NCBI GenBank assembly: GCA_035534995.1
Contig: DATLQX010000180.1
Span: 1-31,237, forward strand
DNA length: 31,237 bases
From: JANWHV01 sp035534995
Lineage (GTDB): Bacteria; Chloroflexota; UBA5177; JANWHV01
Reading direction: 5' to 3'
The notes below the pieces were generated by a model, which had not been told where the DNA came from, did no database searches, and worked only from the letters and a program-made list of their open reading frames with translations. Shown here in pieces: positions 23,043 to 31,237 of the stretch. Position 1 is the first letter of the stretch; each line of letters begins with the position of its first letter. The position numbers were made by a program, and so were the translations under genes.

Positions 23043-23825
23043 ATGCACGGGACACGCGCACCCATCACCATCGATCTCAATGCCGATCTGGGCGAGGGAT
23101 TCGGCACCTATCAGGCGGGACCGGACGAGGAACTGCTGGCCCTGGTGTCGTCAGCCAACCTGGCCTGCGGCTTTCATGGCGGCGACCCGCTGGTCATGCG
23201 TGCCGCCGTGGCGCGGGCCGCCGCTCTGGGAGTGGCGATTGGCGCCCATCCCGGCTATCGCGACCTGGTCGGCTTTGGCCGCCGCTTCATCGATGCCACC
23301 CCCGATGAGGTCTACACCGACACGCTCTACCAGATCGGGGCCCTGGCCGCCTTTTGCCGAGCCGCTGGAGCGCCGCTCCGCCACATGAAGGCGCACGGGG
23401 CGCTGTATAATCGGGCCGTCGCGGATCCGGCCACGGCGGCGGCCCTGATGCGAGCGACGCGGGATTTTGATCCGAGTTTGCGCGTGTTCGCCCCTGCGGG
23501 CTCAGCCCAACAAACCCAGGCGGAGGCCCTTGGCCTGTGCGTGGTGCCGGAGGTGTTCGCCGATCGGGCCATGAATCGGGATGGCAGCCTGGTCTCGCGC
23601 CGTCTTCCAGGGGCCATGATCGACGATCCGGTGGAGGCGGCGGCACGGGCGGTGCGGATGGCACGGGACCACCGGGCGACCGCCATCGACGGCACGGAGT
23701 TGACGGTGGTGGGCGAGACGATCTGTCTGCATGGCGACGCGCCGGGAGCTTTGGATCGGGCGCGGGCGATCCGGGCGGCGCTGGAGGGAGCGGGAATCAC
23801 CATTGCCGCGCCGGCGGCAGGCTGA
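23043..23825 (+). CDS. pxpA: 5-oxoprolinase subunit A (LamB/YcsF family)
   Basis: A 260-aa protein with the family opening IDLNADLGEGFG and SSANLACGFHGGDP, then IGAHPGYRDLVGFGRR and LRHMKAHGALYN. PxpA works with PxpB and PxpC to hydrolyse 5-oxoproline (pyroglutamate) to glutamate with ATP. ATG 23043 has GGGGAGGT 8 nt upstream. The fused pxpB-pxpC gene follows 135 bp later. It lies downstream of the sugar transporter in the same direction; whether it shares that transcript is unknown. Confidence 0.93.
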   Translation: MHGTRAPITIDLNADLGEGFGTYQAGPDEELLALVSSANLACGFHGGDPLVMRAAVARAAALGVAIGAHPGYRDLVGFGRRFIDATPDEVYTDTLYQIGALAAFCRAAGAPLRHMKAHGALYNRAVADPATAAALMRATRDFDPSLRVFAPAGSAQQTQAEALGLCVVPEVFADRAMNRDGSLVSRRLPGAMIDDPVEAAARAVRMARDHRATAIDGTELTVVGETICLHGDAPGALDRARAIRAALEGAGITIAAPAAG

Positions 23826-23960
23826 GGCGGGCCACGGACCTCCGGCTGAGGCCGGATGGCAGGATACGACGGCTGAGGCCGGTTGTGGGCGCCTGGTATC
23901 CGCGGGGCATGATAGGGCCGCGCGCCGGTGAGGTGAGAAGGATGGACGAGACCGCGAACA

Positions 23961-25943
23961 ATGACCGGCGCGAAGAGAGGGGGAGGCAGCGGTCGTGGGG
24001 CGATGGCATCAAATAGCATCCAGACGCGCCCCGTAGGCGAGGGGGCGCGTCTGATCGAACTCGGTGAGGCGCGACCAGAGATCACCGCGCTGGCGCGCGC
24101 GCTGGCAGCCCGCATCCTCGCCGAACGATGGCTCGGTGTCTATGATGTACTGCCGGCCTATCGCACGGTTTTGGTCCGCTTCGATCCTTGCCGAGTCGAT
24201 GGACCGAGCGTGGATGCACGAGTACGCGCGGCCCTGGCGGCGATCGGCCCGATCTCCCCAAAGCACGGGAGAGTGGTGGAGCTAGCGGTCCGCTATGGAG
24301 GCGAGTATGGACCCGATCTGGCCGAGGTAGCCGCCCACGCGGGGCTGGAGCCCGAGGAAGTGGCGCGGCAACACGCGGCGGCGAGCTATCGGGTGGAGTT
24401 TTTGGGCTTCTCGCCTGGTTTCCCATTTCTCAGTGGATTACCGCCCGCCCTGGCCACTCCCCGCCTGGACACCCCGCGCGAACGGGTGCCGGCGGGATCG
24501 GTAGGGATCGCGGGGACGCAGACCGGCTTCTATCCCCTGGCCAGTCCCGGCGGTTGGCGATTAATTGGCCGCATCCTCGATCTTGGTTTCGATCCGGCTC
24601 GTCCAGAGACCCTCCCGTACGGACCAGGCGACATCATCCGGTTCGTGGCCGTGGCGAACGACCCCGCCGCATCTATTGATCGTCCATCCAACCCAGGCCG
24701 TACCGGCCGTGGCCCTGGGGCCGCGGCTATTGATCTTCCTCGACCGCGGTCGGATGGTAGCGCTGGGCCGACCGCGGTCGGGGTACTGTCACGGCAACCT
24801 TCGCCGATTGAGGAAGCACGCGGATCCAAGGAAACCGCCGTAACGATGAAAGAAGCGGCATCCGGAGTACGCGCGCTCCTGGTACGCCGCCCCGGTCCCC
24901 ATACAAGCGTGCAGGATCTGGGCCGAGCCGGCCTGGCCAGGATGGGCTACGCCCCGGCGGGGGCGCTGGACCGGGCCGCCCTGCGAACCGTCAACGCCCT
25001 GGTGGGAAACGCGCCCGCCGAGGCGGGACTGGAAATCGCCCTGGGCGGGGCGGAATTCGAGGCGGAAGGTGACCTGGTAATCGCGGTAGCCGGGGCCGAC
25101 TTGACCCCGCTCCTTGATGGCGAGCCGCTGCCGCTCTACCGCGCGGCGGCGATGCGCGCCGGGATGCGTCTCCGCTTCGCCGGGGCGCGATCCGGCATCC
25201 GAGCTTATCTGGCGGTAGGGGGTGGAATCGCAACTCCAGAGGTGCTGGGCAGCCGTTCCACCGATCTGATCCCGGGGATTGGCGGCCTGGAGGGCCGGCT
25301 GTTGCGGGCCGGGGACCGAGTGCCGGTCGGTGAATCGGATGGGCGCGGCGTCGGATACCTCCTGCCGTCGCCGCCTCAACGAGTTCTGGCGTCGATCAGG
25401 GCTCGGGTGATCAGGGGGCCGGAGGATGATTGGTTCAGCGAGGAGGCGCGGAGGGCCTTTGCCGAGAGCACGTATCGGGTTTCCCAGCGCGGTGACCGGA
25501 CAGGGATACGGCTGGTGGGTGAACCGCTCCGGTTAGTGACCGCGCGGAGCCTGGCCTCGGAGGGCGGGGTGCCTGGAGCGATCCAGATACCGCCGGACGG
25601 GCAGCCACTTGTCCTGCTGGCCGACAGCCGGGGAGTGGGCGGCTATCCCAAGATCGCGGTGGTGATCGAGGCCGATCTGGACGGTTTCGCGCAAGCGGCG
25701 CCGGGCACGCCGGTACGCTTCGTGCCGGTGAGCGAGGAAGAGGGGCGGCAGGCTACTCGTGCCTACCGCGAGGCACTGGTGGCGCTGCCGCTGCGACCGG
25801 CGCCCGAGCTGGCGGTGCGCTGCCTGCGGGAGGTGGACCCGGCGCGACCGCCGGCCGTGCCGTGTCCGAGGTCGCTGGGTTGCCTGATCTCGAGGCGCTG
25901 CGCGGTTATGAACGTGGTCAGTCGGGAAGAACCGGCAGACTGA
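23961..25943 (+). CDS. pxpBC: 5-oxoprolinase subunits B and C fused (KipI-KipA type)
   Basis: A 660-aa fusion. Residues about 35-225 are the PxpB/KipI domain (VELAVRYGGEYGPDL, EFLGFSPGFPFLSGLP, VGIAGTQTGFYPLASPGGW). A low-complexity linker of about 60 residues follows. Residues about 305-610 are the PxpC/KipA domain (RRPGPHTSVQDLGRAG, GVPGAIQIPPDGQPLVLLAD). Together with PxpA it should form 5-oxoprolinase. The start is unclear: ATG 23961 and ATG 24003 both lack a well-spaced ribosome site. An internal ATG at 24846, just before the PxpC domain, could allow separate PxpC. The last 50 residues (CLREVDPARPPAVPCPRSLG...) are beyond the usual domain end, and the final 26 bp overlap the convergent kinase gene. 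Confidence 0.92.
   Translation: MTGAKRGGGSGRGAMASNSIQTRPVGEGARLIELGEARPEITALARALAARILAERWLGVYDVLPAYRTVLVRFDPCRVDGPSVDARVRAALAAIGPISPKHGRVVELAVRYGGEYGPDLAEVAAHAGLEPEEVARQHAAASYRVEFLGFSPGFPFLSGLPPALATPRLDTPRERVPAGSVGIAGTQTGFYPLASPGGWRLIGRILDLGFDPARPETLPYGPGDIIRFVAVANDPAASIDRPSNPGRTGRGPGAAAIDLPRPRSDGSAGPTAVGVLSRQPSPIEEARGSKETAVTMKEAASGVRALLVRRPGPHTSVQDLGRAGLARMGYAPAGALDRAALRTVNALVGNAPAEAGLEIALGGAEFEAEGDLVIAVAGADLTPLLDGEPLPLYRAAAMRAGMRLRFAGARSGIRAYLAVGGGIATPEVLGSRSTDLIPGIGGLEGRLLRAGDRVPVGESDGRGVGYLLPSPPQRVLASIRARVIRGPEDDWFSEEARRAFAESTYRVSQRGDRTGIRLVGEPLRLVTARSLASEGGVPGAIQIPPDGQPLVLLADSRGVGGYPKIAVVIEADLDGFAQAAPGTPVRFVPVSEEEGRQATRAYREALVALPLRPAPELAVRCLREVDPARPPAVPCPRSLGCLISRRCAVMNVVSREEPAD
24741..24780. 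repeat. Two identical palindromes in the PxpB-PxpC linker
   Basis: CGACCGCGGTCG occurs at 24741-24752 and again at 24769-24780, each a perfect 12-bp palindrome, 28 bp apart. They lie in the stretch coding for the variable linker between the two fused domains. Confidence 0.6.
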
Positions 25944-28035
25944 GGCGGAAGGTGCTGCCCTTCCGGCTGGTGCTTTCCAACTCCAGGGCGCCGTCCATGG
26001 CCTCGGCCAGGGCTCGACTGAGATAGAGGCCCAGGCCCACTCCGTGAGCGGTGGGGTTCTCGCCTCCGGCCGGGGTCCAGGCAAAGCGGGCGAAGAGATG
26101 GCGGCGTCCGCCGGCGGGGATCCCATGGCCGTGATCGGTCACGCGGAGCATGGCGGTACGGTCGGCCACGGTCCAGGCGACCTTGATCTGGCTGCCCGCG
26201 GGCGAATATCGGGCCGCATTGTCGAGCAGATTCTCCAGAATCAGGGCGGTATAACCAGGATCGGCCAATGCCGCGGTGTCGTCGGGACCGTCCACGACCA
26301 GCCTGGCATGCAGGGCATCATCATGCGCGATCACCATCTCGGCGAGCGAACGGAGATTGACGGGCTCCGCGGCCAGTTTCAGGGCGCCTACGTCGAGCAG
26401 GGTCAGGATACGGAGGTTCTCCAGCATATGGGCGCTCGGGGCGGACTCCTCTCCCGGCGCGACGAATGCGGTGAGCGCGTCCAGGTCGCCGGCGACCGCC
26501 GAGGCAGCCGAGGAAGCGGCCGGCACGATGAGACGAGATCGCTCGGCGGTGAAGAGCCGGGCGGTTCGCAAGGCGGCGGCGGCGCGCTCGGCCAGGGCGG
26601 CGGCGAGGTCTCGATGGCGGGGACCATAGGTGCGGGCCTGGAAGCTGGCCAGGCACAGCACGCCCTGGAACTCGCCATCCAAAATCAGGGGGGCCAGGAT
26701 CAGGGCACGAATGCGGTGTTCACCGGCCCACAGCGGGAAATCCCGCCACAAAGGATCGATGGTTACGTCGGCCAGGCTCAGGGTCGTGCCGTCGATCAAG
26801 GCATCCCCTCCAGGGCCGCGCATGTCCAGCACATGCGTCCCGGCAGGGAGCGGAGCGGCGGCGCGCGCCGCCGCGATCCGGGCCCACTCGCCATCGCGGA
26901 GCAGCACCGTCCCGTGGTCGTAGGGAAGGAGGCGGGCAGCCTGATCCAGGAGTTCCTCCAACACCTGATCGGGGTCGAGAATAGAGGAGAGAACGGCACC
27001 GGCACGGGCTAACCCCTCGGCGTCCTCGGCGCGGGCTTGCAGCGCCTCGGCTTGCCCGGCCCGGAGCACGGCCACTCCTACCTGACGGGCAAGGGTAGCC
27101 AAGAGTCCGCTATCGTCGGGGGCGAAGGGTCTGCCCGAAGGAAGGTTATCGACCGTGATCAGGCCCACTACCTGGTCGCCGACCCGCATGGCTACCAACA
27201 AACTCTCCCGAACGGGGCCGTCCAGCGCGGGGCGGAAATAGGCGGGAGCGCGCCCCGCCGTATCGGGAACGTAATAGGTTTCCTGGCCCTGAAGGAACAG
27301 GGCGTGGTAGGCGGGAAGATCGCGAAGCGGGCTTCCCTCGCCCAGGCTCACGGTGAGGGGCGGGTCGATGGGTCCATATACGCGGCCCTGGTCGTCGGTC
27401 CCAACCACGTACCGCAGGGTCCGCGCGGCGGAGTCAAAGTGGGCGATGCTGACCCGATCATACCCCAGGTTGCCGCGGACCAATTCGGCGGCGACGGTCA
27501 GTACCTCGAAAAGGGTGGGGCACGCGGCCAGGCGTTCGCCGGCCCGCTGCAAGGCGTGCTGATCGCGGGCCCGGCGTCCAACCAATTCGCGGGCGGCCCG
27601 TTCGGCATGTTTCAGGCGGATCAGCGCCCGCACCTTGATCCTGAGCATTTCCTGGTTCAAGGGCAGGGGCAAAACATCATCCACGCCTGCTTCCAGTAGG
27701 CCGGCCGCGGCCTGTTGTCCATCAAGGGCGAGGATAGCCATGGTGGAGCGGATGGGATGGGAGCGCAAGGCTTCGAGCAAGGTATGCCCCTGCACGCCGG
27801 GGAGATCAAGGATGAGCAGGTCGGGCACGGCCAGATCGAGCGCCGCCAGCGCCTCGGGCACGTCCAGCGCCTCGCGCACCGCATGCCCTGATTCTCGCAG
27901 AATAGCGGCGACGCGGGCAGAGGCGGACGAATCACCGCTCGCCAGCAGGATACTTGCCCGGCTTTCTTGTTGTTCCTGAGTGCTCACGCCAACGCTTTCC
28001 GCTATCGGGGACCGAGGGCCGAGGATCGCCGCCAT
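25918..28035 (-). CDS. Receiver-GAF-GAF-HATPase protein lacking the H-box (sensor kinase paralogue A)
   Basis: A 705-aa soluble signalling protein. Residues 28-145 form a receiver-like domain that keeps the beta-3 Asp (D77 in PDLLILDLPG) but lacks the usual acidic pair (SG in ILLASGD) and the beta-5 Lys (LPLPL). Two GAF domains follow (about 165-330 and 345-495). Residues 500-560 keep only the second helix of a dimerisation domain (MLENLRILTLLDVGALKL); the H-box SHELRTPL of its paralogue is absent. The HATPase domain is intact: N-box ENLLDNAARY (601-610), DHGHGIP, GVGLGLYLSRA. Autophosphorylation is therefore unlikely. ATG 28035 lacks a clear ribosome site; GTG 27987 is possible. It lies 276 bp downstream of paralogue B. 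Confidence 0.85.
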   Translation of the reverse strand: MAAILGPRSPIAESVGVSTQEQQESRASILLASGDSSASARVAAILRESGHAVREALDVPEALAALDLAVPDLLILDLPGVQGHTLLEALRSHPIRSTMAILALDGQQAAAGLLEAGVDDVLPLPLNQEMLRIKVRALIRLKHAERAARELVGRRARDQHALQRAGERLAACPTLFEVLTVAAELVRGNLGYDRVSIAHFDSAARTLRYVVGTDDQGRVYGPIDPPLTVSLGEGSPLRDLPAYHALFLQGQETYYVPDTAGRAPAYFRPALDGPVRESLLVAMRVGDQVVGLITVDNLPSGRPFAPDDSGLLATLARQVGVAVLRAGQAEALQARAEDAEGLARAGAVLSSILDPDQVLEELLDQAARLLPYDHGTVLLRDGEWARIAAARAAAPLPAGTHVLDMRGPGGDALIDGTTLSLADVTIDPLWRDFPLWAGEHRIRALILAPLILDGEFQGVLCLASFQARTYGPRHRDLAAALAERAAAALRTARLFTAERSRLIVPAASSAASAVAGDLDALTAFVAPGEESAPSAHMLENLRILTLLDVGALKLAAEPVNLRSLAEMVIAHDDALHARLVVDGPDDTAALADPGYTALILENLLDNAARYSPAGSQIKVAWTVADRTAMLRVTDHGHGIPAGGRRHLFARFAWTPAGGENPTAHGVGLGLYLSRALAEAMDGALELESTSRKGSTFRLSLPVLPD

Positions 28036-28311
28036 CTGGTGGGGCGTGTGGTTATGCCCTCTGTCTCAGCTAGTATGAAGGACGGGGTACCTGGTGGCCA
28101 GTCCCCAATCAGGGAGGCCCAAAAGACCTAGCCCAGATGGGGAAACACCAGCATAGCAAGTTCGGGGGGGAGTTGGGAAATCCCCGCTCGGCTCAAGGTC
28201 GTACCGGGAAAATGTGACGCCTGGGAGAGCACACCGCCACAAAATCCAGGCGCCCCCCTCGGCGCAAGGGATCTGGCTGCCAGAGGCCGGCGACCGATAG
28301 CCCGCGCGTGA
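28036..28311. other. Gap between the two kinase paralogues
   Basis: These 276 bp contain no ORF with a family signal. CATACT on the minus strand (28076-28071) is a poor -10 candidate, so transcription of paralogue A may depend on readthrough from paralogue B. Confidence 0.3.
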
Positions 28312-30489
28312 TCAGTCGCGGGCCAGGGGGAGGCGGAGACGGAAGGTGCTGCCTTCGGAGGAGGAGGATTCGACATCGAGTTCCCCCCCCATGGCCTGGA
28401 CGAGGCTACGGCCAAGAAAGAGGCCCAGGCCGGTGCCGACGCGGCCGGCCCGGATGCGGCTGCCGGGCACCCGGCCAAAACGGGTGAAGAGTTGGTCGCG
28501 GGCGTCGGCGGGGATGCCGGGGCCTCGGTCAACCACGCGGAGCACACCCCAGTCGTCCTCGACGCACCACCAGACAATGATCGGGCTGCCTTCGGGAGAA
28601 TATTTGGCGGCGTTATCTATGAGATTGGTGACGATCTGGAGCGCGCGCCCCGGATCCGCCAACACGGCCAGGTGCTCGGGACCGGCGACATCCACGCGCT
28701 GGCCGGTATAGCTCCCCTGTACCTCATCCCCGGCGCTCCGAGCGATCTCCTTGAGGCTCACCCGCTCGATCCGGGGCGCGAGCGCTCCCGCTTCAATCCG
28801 CGAGATCAGGAGGAGATCCTCGACCAGGCGCTTCTGCCGCCCGGCGGAGAGAACGATCTTCCGCACCCAGTCGAGGCGTTGCCGATCCTCCGCCGATCCC
28901 CAGTGGGCTTGCAACATCTCGGCGTAGCCAATGATCGAGGTCAGCGGGGTGCGGAGCTCGTGGCTGACCGATTCCACGAAGTCATTCTGCAAACGGGCAA
29001 ACTCCTCCGTCGCCCGCACCCGCTCCTGCTCCGCGATGTGCAGGCGGGCGTTGCGGAGAGCCAGGCTGGCGCGCTCGGCGAAGGCCGTGGCCAACCCGAC
29101 TTGCGGGTCGTTGAATCGCTCAGGCGTGAAGCCGGCCACGACAAAGGAGCCCAGGACGGCGCCATCGGCCAGGAGGGGGACGGCGATCAGACTGCGCACC
29201 TGGTAGCGGTCTACCCAGGGCGGATAGTCAAACCAGCCTGGGTAGTGGAGCGTGTCGCGGATCTGGGTGGCGGGGCCGGGCTCCGTGGGGAGCCAGGCAC
29301 AGCGGCCGCTCTCTAACGGGCGGATGACCGTACCGGGCGGTAAGCCCGGCTCGCCCCACATCCCTTCGAGCACCACATCGTGATCGTGATACAGCACGAT
29401 GGCCGCCAGATCGGGGGTGAGCGAGATGGCCGCCTGGCGCAAAATCAGGTTGTAGACCTCGGTTGGTTGCAGGACACCAGTGAGGGCGACCCCGACCTGA
29501 GCCAGGGCCTCCGCCTCGCGGGCCCGCCGTTCGAGTTCCTCGGCCAGACGGGCGCGTTCGATGGCGAGGGCGATCTGGCGCCCCAGGGTCACCAACAACC
29601 CTTCGCTCTCGGGGCCAAAGGGACGTCCAGACAGCAGATTATCAACCGTGATCAATCCTACCACCCGCTCTCCCGCCCGGAGACCAACCAGCAGACTCTC
29701 GCGCACCGGACCATCGAGATAGGGACGGAAGTAGGCGGGGGCGCGGCCGGCGGTATCAGGAATGTAGTAGGTTTCCTGGCCCTGCTCGAAAAGCGCCTGG
29801 TAGGCGGGGAGATCGCGGAGCGCGCTCCCGGGGCGCAGACTGACCGTGATCGGGGTTTCCTGGGGGCTGAAGACCCGGCCCTGATCGTCGGTGCCGATCA
29901 CATGACGGAGGGTTTGCGTCTCCTCCTCATGGAGGGCGATGCTCACCCTGTCGTAGCCCAAATTGGCCCGCACCACCTCGGCGGAGACCGTAAGCACCTC
30001 CGACAGCGAACGGCATGCCACCAGGCGCTGGCTGGCCCGCTGCAGGGCTTGCTGATCGCGGGTGTGCCGGCTCACCAACTCGCGGGCCGTGCGCTCGGCC
30101 AGCTTGAGACGGAGCAACGCCTGCACCTTCATTCGCAGCGATTGGGGACTGAAGGGCAAGGGCAGCACGTCGTCGGCCCCCGCGTCTAGCAACGAGGCTT
30201 GTTCACCGCCGCTATCCAGGGCCAGCATGGCCATGGCGGCGCGCACCGGGTGGGCGCGCAAGGCGCCGAGGAGCGCGGGGTCATCGGACGCGGGCTGGCC
30301 GGCCAGGATCAGTAGGTCGGGGAGGGCCAGGTCCATGCTGGCCAGGGCGTCATGGACGGTGGCCGCCTCCCGGACCACGAAACCGTCGTCGGTAAGCACA
30401 TGGGTGATCTGGAGCCGTAAAGCCGAATTGGCATGGGCCACCAGGATATCAGCGATCGCACGCGAGGGAGGGCTGCTAGCGGCCGCCAA
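28312..30489 (-). CDS. Hybrid-type sensor histidine kinase: pseudo-receiver, two GAF domains, HisKA, HATPase (paralogue B)
   Basis: A 725-aa soluble kinase. The N-terminal receiver fold has Ala in place of the phospho-Asp (A63 in PDLLILAGQPAS) and also lacks the acidic pair (ILVAHAN), so it is a pseudo-receiver. GAF1 (about 155-310) contains GLITVDNLLSGRPF and YYIPDTAGRAPAYFRPYLDG, nearly identical to paralogue A. GAF2 is at about 330-480. The H-box is F-V-E-S-V-S-H510-E-L-R-T-P-L. The HATPase has NLIDNAAKYSPEG, DRGPGIP and GTGLGLFLGR. TTG 30489 is chosen because GGAGG (30500-30496) sits 6 nt upstream; a longer frame begins at TTG 30579 without a ribosome site. No response-regulator gene is adjacent. 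Ligands of the GAF domains are unknown. Confidence 0.9.
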   Translation of the reverse strand: MAAASSPPSRAIADILVAHANSALRLQITHVLTDDGFVVREAATVHDALASMDLALPDLLILAGQPASDDPALLGALRAHPVRAAMAMLALDSGGEQASLLDAGADDVLPLPFSPQSLRMKVQALLRLKLAERTARELVSRHTRDQQALQRASQRLVACRSLSEVLTVSAEVVRANLGYDRVSIALHEEETQTLRHVIGTDDQGRVFSPQETPITVSLRPGSALRDLPAYQALFEQGQETYYIPDTAGRAPAYFRPYLDGPVRESLLVGLRAGERVVGLITVDNLLSGRPFGPESEGLLVTLGRQIALAIERARLAEELERRAREAEALAQVGVALTGVLQPTEVYNLILRQAAISLTPDLAAIVLYHDHDVVLEGMWGEPGLPPGTVIRPLESGRCAWLPTEPGPATQIRDTLHYPGWFDYPPWVDRYQVRSLIAVPLLADGAVLGSFVVAGFTPERFNDPQVGLATAFAERASLALRNARLHIAEQERVRATEEFARLQNDFVESVSHELRTPLTSIIGYAEMLQAHWGSAEDRQRLDWVRKIVLSAGRQKRLVEDLLLISRIEAGALAPRIERVSLKEIARSAGDEVQGSYTGQRVDVAGPEHLAVLADPGRALQIVTNLIDNAAKYSPEGSPIIVWWCVEDDWGVLRVVDRGPGIPADARDQLFTRFGRVPGSRIRAGRVGTGLGLFLGRSLVQAMGGELDVESSSSEGSTFRLRLPLARD

Positions 30490-30591
30490 GACACGCCTCC
30501 GGTATCGCACTACAGGGAGAGCCGCGATCCCTCCGGACACCAATGCATGCAGGGCGGGCTCGTTCGAGGGGGAAAACAAGCGCGTCTGGTG

Positions 30592-30646
30592 GCATTATAC
30601 ATCAACCTTCAGCATTATAATAGCATCTGGTGTATAGCTGTATAGC
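30592..30646 (-). promoter_or_regulatory. AT-rich promoter region with paired -10 boxes and tandem octamers
   Basis: On the minus strand TATAAT occurs at 30599-30594 and again at 30619-30614, exactly 20 bp apart inside the direct repeat GCATTATA. Just upstream, TGTATAGC is repeated in tandem (30631-30646). The stretch is far more AT-rich than its surroundings and lies about 105-160 bp before the paralogue B start. No good -35 box is seen, so an activator bound at the octamers is plausible. Confidence 0.5.
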
Positions 30647-30787
30647 AGGCATCGATCATGCGAGTCCATGGGTGGACATGCCAACCGGGGCCCCACGCAC
30701 GCTCCCTGGCCCGCCACCACGCATACAATACAGGCATGGCGATGGGCCGAGGGAGAGGATCGGTGGAGAAGAGCGAAAAAGAGTGCT

Positions 30788-31237
30788 TTACCCTTTGGGG
30801 CCCACCATATTTTCCGGGCGTACCCAGCGATCAAAGTCCTCGCTGGTGACCAGGCCGAGGGCGATGGCCGCTTCCTTCAGCGTGCCGCCGTCCTTGTGCG
30901 CCTTTTTGGCTACTTTGGCCGCGTTGTCGTAGCCGATGTGCGGATTAAGCGCGGTGACCAGCATCAGGCTGTCGGCGACGTAGGCGGCGATCCGCTCGCG
31001 CTCGGGCTCGATGCCGGCCACGCAATGCTCGCGGAAACTGCGGGCGGCGTCGGCCAACAGGCGGGTGGAATGGAGGAAGTTGTGGATGATCACCGTCTTG
31101 AACACATTCAGCTCGAAGTTGCCGCTGGCGCCGCCGATCCCGATCGCCACGTCGTTCCCCAGCACCTGGGCACAAACCATGGTTACGGCCTCGCTCTGGG
31201 TGGGGTTCACCTTGCCGGGCATGATCGAGCTGCCGGG
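30788..31237 (-). CDS. fumC: Class II fumarate hydratase, C-terminal part (runs off the right edge)
   Basis: The last 149 residues are present. They begin with the fumarase/aspartase signature P-G-S-S-I-M-P-G-K-V-N-P, the flexible active-site loop with its catalytic Ser. They then contain ASGNFELNVFKTVIIHNFL and HIGYDNAAKVAKKAHKDGGT. The latter (NPHIGYD) and the C-terminal domain (GTLKEAAIALGLVTSEDFD) are characteristic of FumC, not aspartase or argininosuccinate lyase. FumC interconverts fumarate and malate in the TCA cycle and is an oxygen-stable homotetramer. The N-terminal two thirds lie outside the window. Confidence 0.94.
   Translation of the reverse strand, partial: PGSSIMPGKVNPTQSEAVTMVCAQVLGNDVAIGIGGASGNFELNVFKTVIIHNFLHSTRLLADAARSFREHCVAGIEPERERIAAYVADSLMLVTALNPHIGYDNAAKVAKKAHKDGGTLKEAAIALGLVTSEDFDRWVRPENMVGPKG

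Noticed and set aside
1..31237. CRISPR array, prophage or defence island
   Set aside because: No regularly spaced direct repeats and no cas, phage structural or restriction-modification genes were seen; the lone HNH protein has no defence neighbours.

Overview
The window is GC-rich, about 31 kb, and looks chromosomal. It most resembles a member of the Chloroflexota (inference from gene content, not a placement). The clues are a menaquinol:cytochrome c reductase with a cytochrome b/c fusion, a soluble Ser/Thr kinase with a PQQ-type propeller, long receiver-GAF-GAF-histidine kinases, a bacterial homospermidine synthase and a DUF2851 protein. Almost everything is core metabolism or housekeeping. 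One small mobile island lies at 6.4-7.9 kb.

Layout. At 1-82 is the first 27 codons of a GH1 beta-glucosidase (minus). At 222-2417 is a large secreted protein of unknown function (minus). mobA (plus) then meets homospermidine synthase (minus) tail to tail with a 36-bp overlap. A DUF2851 protein (plus) and a 65-aa small ORF (minus) follow. A REP-like inverted repeat lies next to an IS1182-like element (6425-7858) with CTAG flanks. That element has lost most of its transposase and carries an aminoglycoside-phosphotransferase-like gene. It sits exactly on the stop codon of an 83-aa gene that is cotranscribed with a Ser/Thr kinase/propeller protein. A tRNA-Val(TAC) gene lies upstream of the kinase on the same strand.

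From 10.4 to 12.6 kb, miaB and a TPR protein run on the plus strand. From 12.6 to 17.9 kb a minus-strand block holds lon, then the quinol oxidase operon Rieske - cytochrome b - cytochrome b/c (with two tandem c-heme domains), then a two-helix membrane protein. An HNH endonuclease (plus) is preceded by a strong promoter and a terminator-like hairpin, which together suggest a leader or small RNA. It is separated from convergent dut by a perfect 20-bp hairpin.

From 19.4 to 25.9 kb a plus-strand cluster encodes a fructose/ribose-type ABC importer (frcB-frcC-frcA) followed by 5-oxoprolinase (pxpA and a fused pxpB-pxpC). From 25.9 to 30.5 kb are two paralogous receiver-GAF-GAF-kinase proteins on the minus strand. 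Only the upstream copy keeps the phospho-accepting His; only the downstream copy keeps the receiver Asp. The window ends in the C-terminal part of fumarase C (minus).

The points most worth attention are the reciprocally degenerate sensor-kinase pair, the resistance-type kinase gene inside the gutted IS, the duplicated heme domain in the cytochrome b/c fusion, and the leader-RNA candidate upstream of the HNH gene.
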